Notes under the pieces: generated by a model
What the model saw: only the letters and a program-made list of their open reading frames with translations
Told to the model about the DNA's origin: nothing
Databases searched by the model: none
Program-made: the position numbers and the translations under genes
Assembly: GCF_030445035.2 (NCBI RefSeq)
Contig: NC_080683.1
Span: 94,077,675 to 94,141,674, forward strand
Direction: 5' to 3'
Length of the DNA stretch: 64,000 bases
DNA from: Dasypus novemcinctus
Taxonomy: Eukaryota > Chordata > Mammalia > Cingulata > Dasypodidae
Shown here: positions 59,854-64,000 of the stretch, in pieces
Layout: every line of letters starts with the position of its first letter
Numbering within the stretch: the first letter of the stretch is position 1

Positions 59854-60575
59854 AAGATTGTTTTAATGTGCTAAGGCTGCCCATGCAAATATCAGAAATG
59901 TGTTGGCTTTTATAATGAGGATATATTAGGATAAAATCTTATAGTTCCAATGCTGTGAAAATGTCCAAATCAAGGCATCATCACAGATGCTTTCTGACCA
60001 AAGATCGGCTGCTGGTAGGATCCTTGGCTCCTGCCAAGTGGCAAGGCAAAATGGCAGCTGTCTGACTGGGTCTCTGACTTCTCCTCCAGACCGCTTTCTC
60101 TAGGAGCTCAGTTGTGGGTGATCAAGCACATAACAGGATTTGTCTCTTCAGCTTTGAGCTGCTCTATGGGTCTAACCTCTTGAGGCCTCTTTCCATGCCT
60201 CTGTGCTCTACTGATTTAGAGCATACACAGCCTCCGGCCTCTGGGACCTCTCAGCCTCTTGGGGCATCTTTGTCTTTCTGCAACTGCAGGTGATCCTCTC
60301 TCACATGGAGAGGTCAAAATGATGGCTGAATTTCTCTGTTTGTTTCTGCTTTCAGTTCTCAATTTATATAAGACCCTGGCAGGAGGGTAGAGAATCACTT
60401 TGGGACAGGACTTACAGATATAGTTCAATTAAAGGCCCTAAAATGAACTAATCAAATGATCTAATTAAAAGGTCCCTTGATGCAATTAAAGGGCTCAACA
60501 CCCATAGGAATGGATTAGTTTAAAAACATGATTTTTTCTGGGATTCACAAAATAACTTTGAACTGGTACAAAGGT
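59854..60575 (-). mobile_element. Long-form MaLR-like solo LTR, 712 bp
   Basis: The LTR 59,859-60,570 begins TGTTTTAATG and ends ACTGGTACA, with flanks 'aagat' and 'aaggt' (5 bp, one mismatch). It follows the 702-bp element at 45.3 kb along its length, including the extra middle segment. It lies in LINE-1 ORF2 and separates 'caaatttgataacaaagat' from 'gaaatgaattaatg'. Confidence 0.85.
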
Positions 60576-61371
60576 GAAATGAATTAATGCTTTAAATTGA
60601 TCAATAATTAATTACCTTCCCAAAGAAAGCACCAGGCCCAGATAGTTTCAATGATGAAGTCTACCAAATATTTAAGGAAGAAATTTTATAGATTCTCTAC
60701 AACTTATTTCAGAAAATGGAAGCTGAAGCACAGTGTTATGACTCATTTTATGAGCCCAACATTACCTGAGTACAAAAAGAGATCGAGGCATTATAAGAAA
60801 AGAAAACTACAGACCAATATCTCTTATGAAAATAGATGCAAAAAAACTTCAACAAAATATTGGCAAACAGAATTCAACAATGTATAAGAAGAATTATATA
60901 GCATGACCAAAGTGGGGTTTATCCCAGATATACAAGGTTAGTTCAACATTAAAAAATCAGTTAATTTAATCTACCAGATCAACACATGAAAGAAAATAAA
61001 ATCATATGATCACATCTTATGATCCCTGATGAAAAAAAAAAGAGAATTCAACAAAATGTAACACCCATTCATTATAGAAACTCTTAGAAAACTAGGACTA
61101 GAAGGGAACTTTCTAAGCTTGATAAAGGACATCTATAGATAACCTACAGCTGACATCAAACTTAATGGTGAGAAAATAGTTGCTTTTCCCCTAAGTTTGG
61201 GAACAAGGCAAGGATGTCACCTCTCATCACTCTTTGTCAATATTATACTGGAATTTTTAGTAGTGCAAAAAGGTCAGAAAAATAAACAAAAGTTCTTGAT
61301 ATTGGAAAAGAAGAAATAAAACCATCTTAATTGGCAGATTACAGTTTTTCTGTGTAGCAAATCCCAAAGGA

Positions 61372-61392
61372 TCAACAACAACAACAACAACA
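61372..61392. repeat. (CAA)n microsatellite
   Basis: About seven CAA units within LINE-1 ORF2, in a position where other LINE-1s have 'ggatcaacaaaaa'-like sequence. Confidence 0.9.
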
Positions 61393-61575
61393 TCTCCTGG
61401 AATAAGCTCGTAAGTCACAGGATACAATTTAATATACAAAATTCAATTGATTTCCTATTTACCAGCAACGAACAATTGGAATTTGAAATAAAAAACACAA
61501 TAGTTTTAATAATATCACCAATAAATGAAATACTTAGGTATAAATCTAATGAAAAATCTATATGCAGACTAATAT

Positions 61576-61751
61576 AAAACTGATGAGCTTTGTGCAGTGG
61601 CGGTATTGTAGCCAATGAGGTTTATCTGAGGCATGATTATTGCTAATGAAAATTTTTTTCCAATACCCTGCCATGATGACTTGAAATTTAGTCGACTTTG
61701 GCAATTTTTGACAGTCTCTATGGACAATTAAAAAAAACCCAAAACTGATGA
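61576..61751 (+). pseudogene. U4 snRNA processed pseudogene
   Basis: 61,586-61,728 follows U4 snRNA almost end to end: 'agctttgtgcagtggcggta' at the 5' end, 'gccaatgaggtttatctgag' (stem region that pairs with U6), and the Sm-site region 'ggcaatttttgacagtctct'. An A-rich stretch and an exact 11-bp duplication 'aaaactgatga' (61,576-61,586 and 61,741-61,751) show LINE-mediated retroposition. Several substitutions, the altered 3' end and the absence of a U-snRNA promoter upstream (LINE-1 ORF2 lies there) argue against function. The functional U4 acts in the U4/U6.U5 tri-snRNP. Confidence 0.95.
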
Positions 61752-61893
61752 AAGAATCAGATGTGATCTCAATGAATGGAGAGGTATTTTGTATTCATGA
61801 ACTGAAAATTTTAGTATTGTTAACATGTTAGTTTTTCCCAACTTGATCTATAGATTCAATGGAATCTCAAAAAAATCCCAGCAAGTAATCTTA

Positions 61894-62309
61894 CAAACTG
61901 ATTTTATTTATTTATTTATTAAATATTTATTTTATTTATTTCTCTCCCCCCACCCAGTTGTCTGTTCTCTGTGTTCATTTGTCGCGTGTTCTTTGTCAGC
62001 TTCTGTTGTCAGCGGCATGGGAATCTGTGTCTCTTTTTGTTGCGTCATCTTGCTGTGTCAGCTCTCCGTGTGTGCGGCGCCATTCCTGGGCAGGCTGCAC
62101 TTTATTTCACACTGGGCGGCTCTCCTTACGGGCGCACTCTTTGCACGTGGGGCTCCCCTATGCGGGGGACACTCCTTGCGCGCATCAGCACTGCGCATGG
62201 GCCAGCTCCACACAGGTCTAGGAGGCTGGGGGTTTGAACCACGGACCTCCCATGTGGTAGGCAGACGCCCTATCCATTGGGCCAAGTCCGCTTCCCCAAA
62301 CTGATTTTA
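61894..62309 (-). mobile_element. DAS-type SINE, long form, exact 13-bp TSD
   Basis: Exact 13-bp duplication 'caaactgatttta' (61,894-61,906 and 62,297-62,309). The SINE 61,907-62,296 has the T-rich tail at left, the conserved body and head with 'ggcccaatggatagggcgtc' in reverse. It lacks about 20 bp of the 'ccctgccacgcaggggtg' segment seen in the copy at 1,058. It lies in LINE-1 ORF2. Confidence 0.95.
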
Positions 62310-62657
62310 AAGATCTCTGAAAACTCAAAAATAAGAAAACAACCCAATTGAAAAGTAAGCCCAAGATCTAAAGAAACACATCACCAAAGAAGATAAACGG
62401 ATGAAAAATAAGCGTATTAAAAGGTGCTCAACAACACTTGATTGTCATCAGGGAGTTGAAAATTGAAACAATGAGATAACACTTAAACACCTTTTAGAAT
62501 ACCTCAAATAAAAAATCACCCTGATAATACCAAATCATGGCGATAATACCAAAACCAGATGAACTCTCATTCATTCAGGGTAGGAATGTAAAATGTTACA
62601 GCCACCTTGGAAGACAGTTCTGCAGTACTTACAAAGCTAAACAGTCTTATCACATAC

Positions 62658-63118
62658 TGTGGGTTGAATGGTGGCCTCCTAAAAAGATCTATCCATGTCC
62701 TGATCTCTACAACCTGTGAAAGTGACCTTATTTGGGAAAAGGAGGGTTGCAAATTTAAGTAAGTTAAGAAGCTCAAGATAGTATAATCCTTGATTATCTG
62801 CAGGGGCCCTAAATCCAATGACAAGTGTTGTCTATAGAAGATAGAAGAAGACACTGACACACAGACACAGAGGAGGATACCATGTAAAGACAGAGGTAGA
62901 GGTCTGAGTTCGCAGCCACAAGCCAAGGAACACCTGGAGCCACCAGAAGCGGGATTGGCAAGGAAAGACTCTCCTCTAGAGCCTTCAGAGGGAGCCTGGA
63001 CCTGCTGGCACATTGATTTTGGATTCTGGCCTCCTGGCTTCTGAGAGGATACATTTCTGTGGTTTTAGGCCACCACATTTGTAGTAATTTGTTATGGCAA
63101 TCCTAGTAACCTAATACA
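62658..63118 (+). mobile_element. MLT1-type LTR, 461 bp
   Basis: Begins TGTGGGTTGAATGGTGGCCT and ends 'agtaacctaataca'. Ordered MLT1 landmarks: 'gtgaccttatttgggaaaag', 'gccctaaatccaatgacaag', 'gccacaagccaaggaacacc', 'cctctagagccttcagaggg' and 'gtagtaatttgttatggcaa'. It is full length and relatively little diverged. The flanks do not show an exact 5-bp duplication. Confidence 0.9.
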
Positions 63119-63640
63119 CTATTTGATCCAGAAACTGTGCTACTCGGCAATTACCCAAGTGATTTGAAAACTTGTGCCCACACAAAAACAAACCTTCATA
63201 GCAGCTTTATTCGTAATCACTAAAACCCATCAGCAAACAGGATGCTCTTGAATAGGTGAAAAGATAAACCCTGATACATCCAAACAATGAAATGTTATTC
63301 AGTGGTAAAAACAAGTGGGATATCAAGTCACAAAAGACATTGAAGAAGCCTAAATGCATATTGCTAAGTGAACAAAGGCCATCTGAAAAGCTACTTACTA
63401 TGTGATTCCAATTAAGATATTTTAGAAAAAGTAAAACTATGGAAACAGTAAAAAGATTAGTGGTTGCCAGAGGTTTAGGTAGCTAGAGCATAGACTGAAT
63501 ACACAAATCACAGGTGAATTTTAGAGTGCTAAACTATTCTGGATGATACTGTAATTATGGCTTCATGACACTATGCATTTATCAACACCCATCAAATTTA
63601 ACAGCACAGAGAATGAACCTTAATGTATACAAATTTTTTT

Positions 63641-63954
63641 TTAAAGTAAGTTGATTGGGTCATTCCAGGAAGGAATATAGACTGAGAAAAGAAACTCTAC
63701 CTGTATTACAAATGTATGAAACAACCTCACCAAAGGAGGGGGAGATGAGGGGAAGTGCTAACCAAAGTAACACTAAAATGAGTAGAGTCTGTAGATTAAA
63801 GGCAAAAGAATCTTTACATAAGCCCCATATTCTGCTTGATAAATTTGTTTCCTGTGGGAGTACAGGTTAACAATTCTGATGCTGCTGCACTTGTATACTA
63901 GAGTTGAGTAAGAAGATAGGACAGCAGATGGGGAAAACCAGGTTTCTCACTGAT
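63641..63954. other. No gene seen
   Basis: Unassigned sequence between the LINE-1 3' end and the final SINE. A 71-codon plus frame (63,655-63,870) has no domain. Confidence 0.45.
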
Positions 63955-64000
63955 GGAGTGGCGGACTTGGCCCAATGGATAGGGTGTCCGTCTACCATAT
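63955..64000 (+). mobile_element. DAS-type SINE, cut by window edge
   Basis: Only the head is visible: 'gcggacttggcccaatggat' then 'agggtgtccgtctaccatat', matching the 5' heads at 1,058, 27,815 and 30,231. The rest lies beyond the window. Confidence 0.9.

Larger units (their letters stand above)
57770..63640 (+). mobile_element. Long decayed LINE-1 hosting six later insertions
   Basis: ORF2-derived segments follow in the right order: endonuclease (57,890-58,085, 58,781-59,149, 59,351-59,600), linker and RT (59,600-59,858, 60,571-61,586), RT end (61,741-61,906), C-terminal part (62,297-62,657) and 3' UTR (63,119-63,640). Recognisable pieces include 'accaagatagaccacattgt', 'aaagcaccaggcccagatag' and 'cccagatatacaaggttagt'. 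Many stops and indels make it nonfunctional. Six inserts interrupt it, so it predates them all. Confidence 0.9.

Noticed and set aside
61586-61728. Functional U4 snRNA gene
   Set aside because: It lies in LINE-1 ORF2 between target duplications, lacks an upstream snRNA promoter and 3' box, and has substitutions and an altered 3' end.
62653-63123. 5-bp target duplication for the MLT1 LTR
   Set aside because: The flanks 'catac' and 'ctatt' do not match; age has probably erased it, so none is claimed.

Overview
This window is mammalian nuclear DNA from a xenarthran, most likely an armadillo of the Dasypus type. The main evidence is a set of tRNA-derived SINEs with heads resembling tRNA-Ala, matching what I know of the armadillo DAS-SINEs, together with LINE-1 3' ends of the kind found in xenarthran genomes. 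I could run no database search, so the species call is inference from repeat content. The base composition is AT-rich, CpGs are rare outside young SINEs, and codon structure appears only in decayed transposon sequence.

I find no protein-coding exon, no functional RNA gene and no CpG island. The open reading frames are short, lack recognisable domains, and many lie in repeats or on the strand opposite a SINE. The window is best read as intergenic or deep intronic DNA built from successive transposon insertions.

Layout: 1-10 kb holds a truncated MaLR-like LTR, two long SINEs, a 17-bp minisatellite, an MLT1 piece, MIR/L2 relics and a SINE whose tRNA head is inverted between perfect target-site duplications. 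10-18 kb holds a LINE-1 3'-end copy, an LTR, a hAT relic and several short or dimeric tRNA SINEs, with a repeat-free stretch at 14.6-15.3 kb. 18-22 kb holds an LTR and two LINE-1 fragments, one carrying a microsatellite and a 388-bp solo LTR with a 6-bp duplication. 22-40 kb is mostly old, low-repeat sequence with two young SINEs, one old LINE-1-like block, MIRs and a hAT relic. 40-50 kb holds LINE-1 remnants, a SINE, four MaLR-like LTRs and an MLT1. 53-57 kb holds old repeats and a probable ERVL-like pol relic next to a 736-bp LINE-1 3'-end insertion.

The richest structure lies at 57.8-63.6 kb. One old plus-strand LINE-1 is interrupted by six later insertions: a composite SINE block, a hAT MITE, a 712-bp LTR, a U4 snRNA retropseudogene, a young SINE and an MLT1 LTR. 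Most are bounded by recognisable target-site duplications, so their order relative to the LINE-1 can be read directly. A further young SINE is cut by the right edge of the window.

Nothing here looks like an undescribed biochemical system. The unusual items are retrotransposition by-products: a SINE 5' inversion, a composite SINE insertion with a possible 3' transduction, dimeric tRNA SINEs, and a solo LTR.
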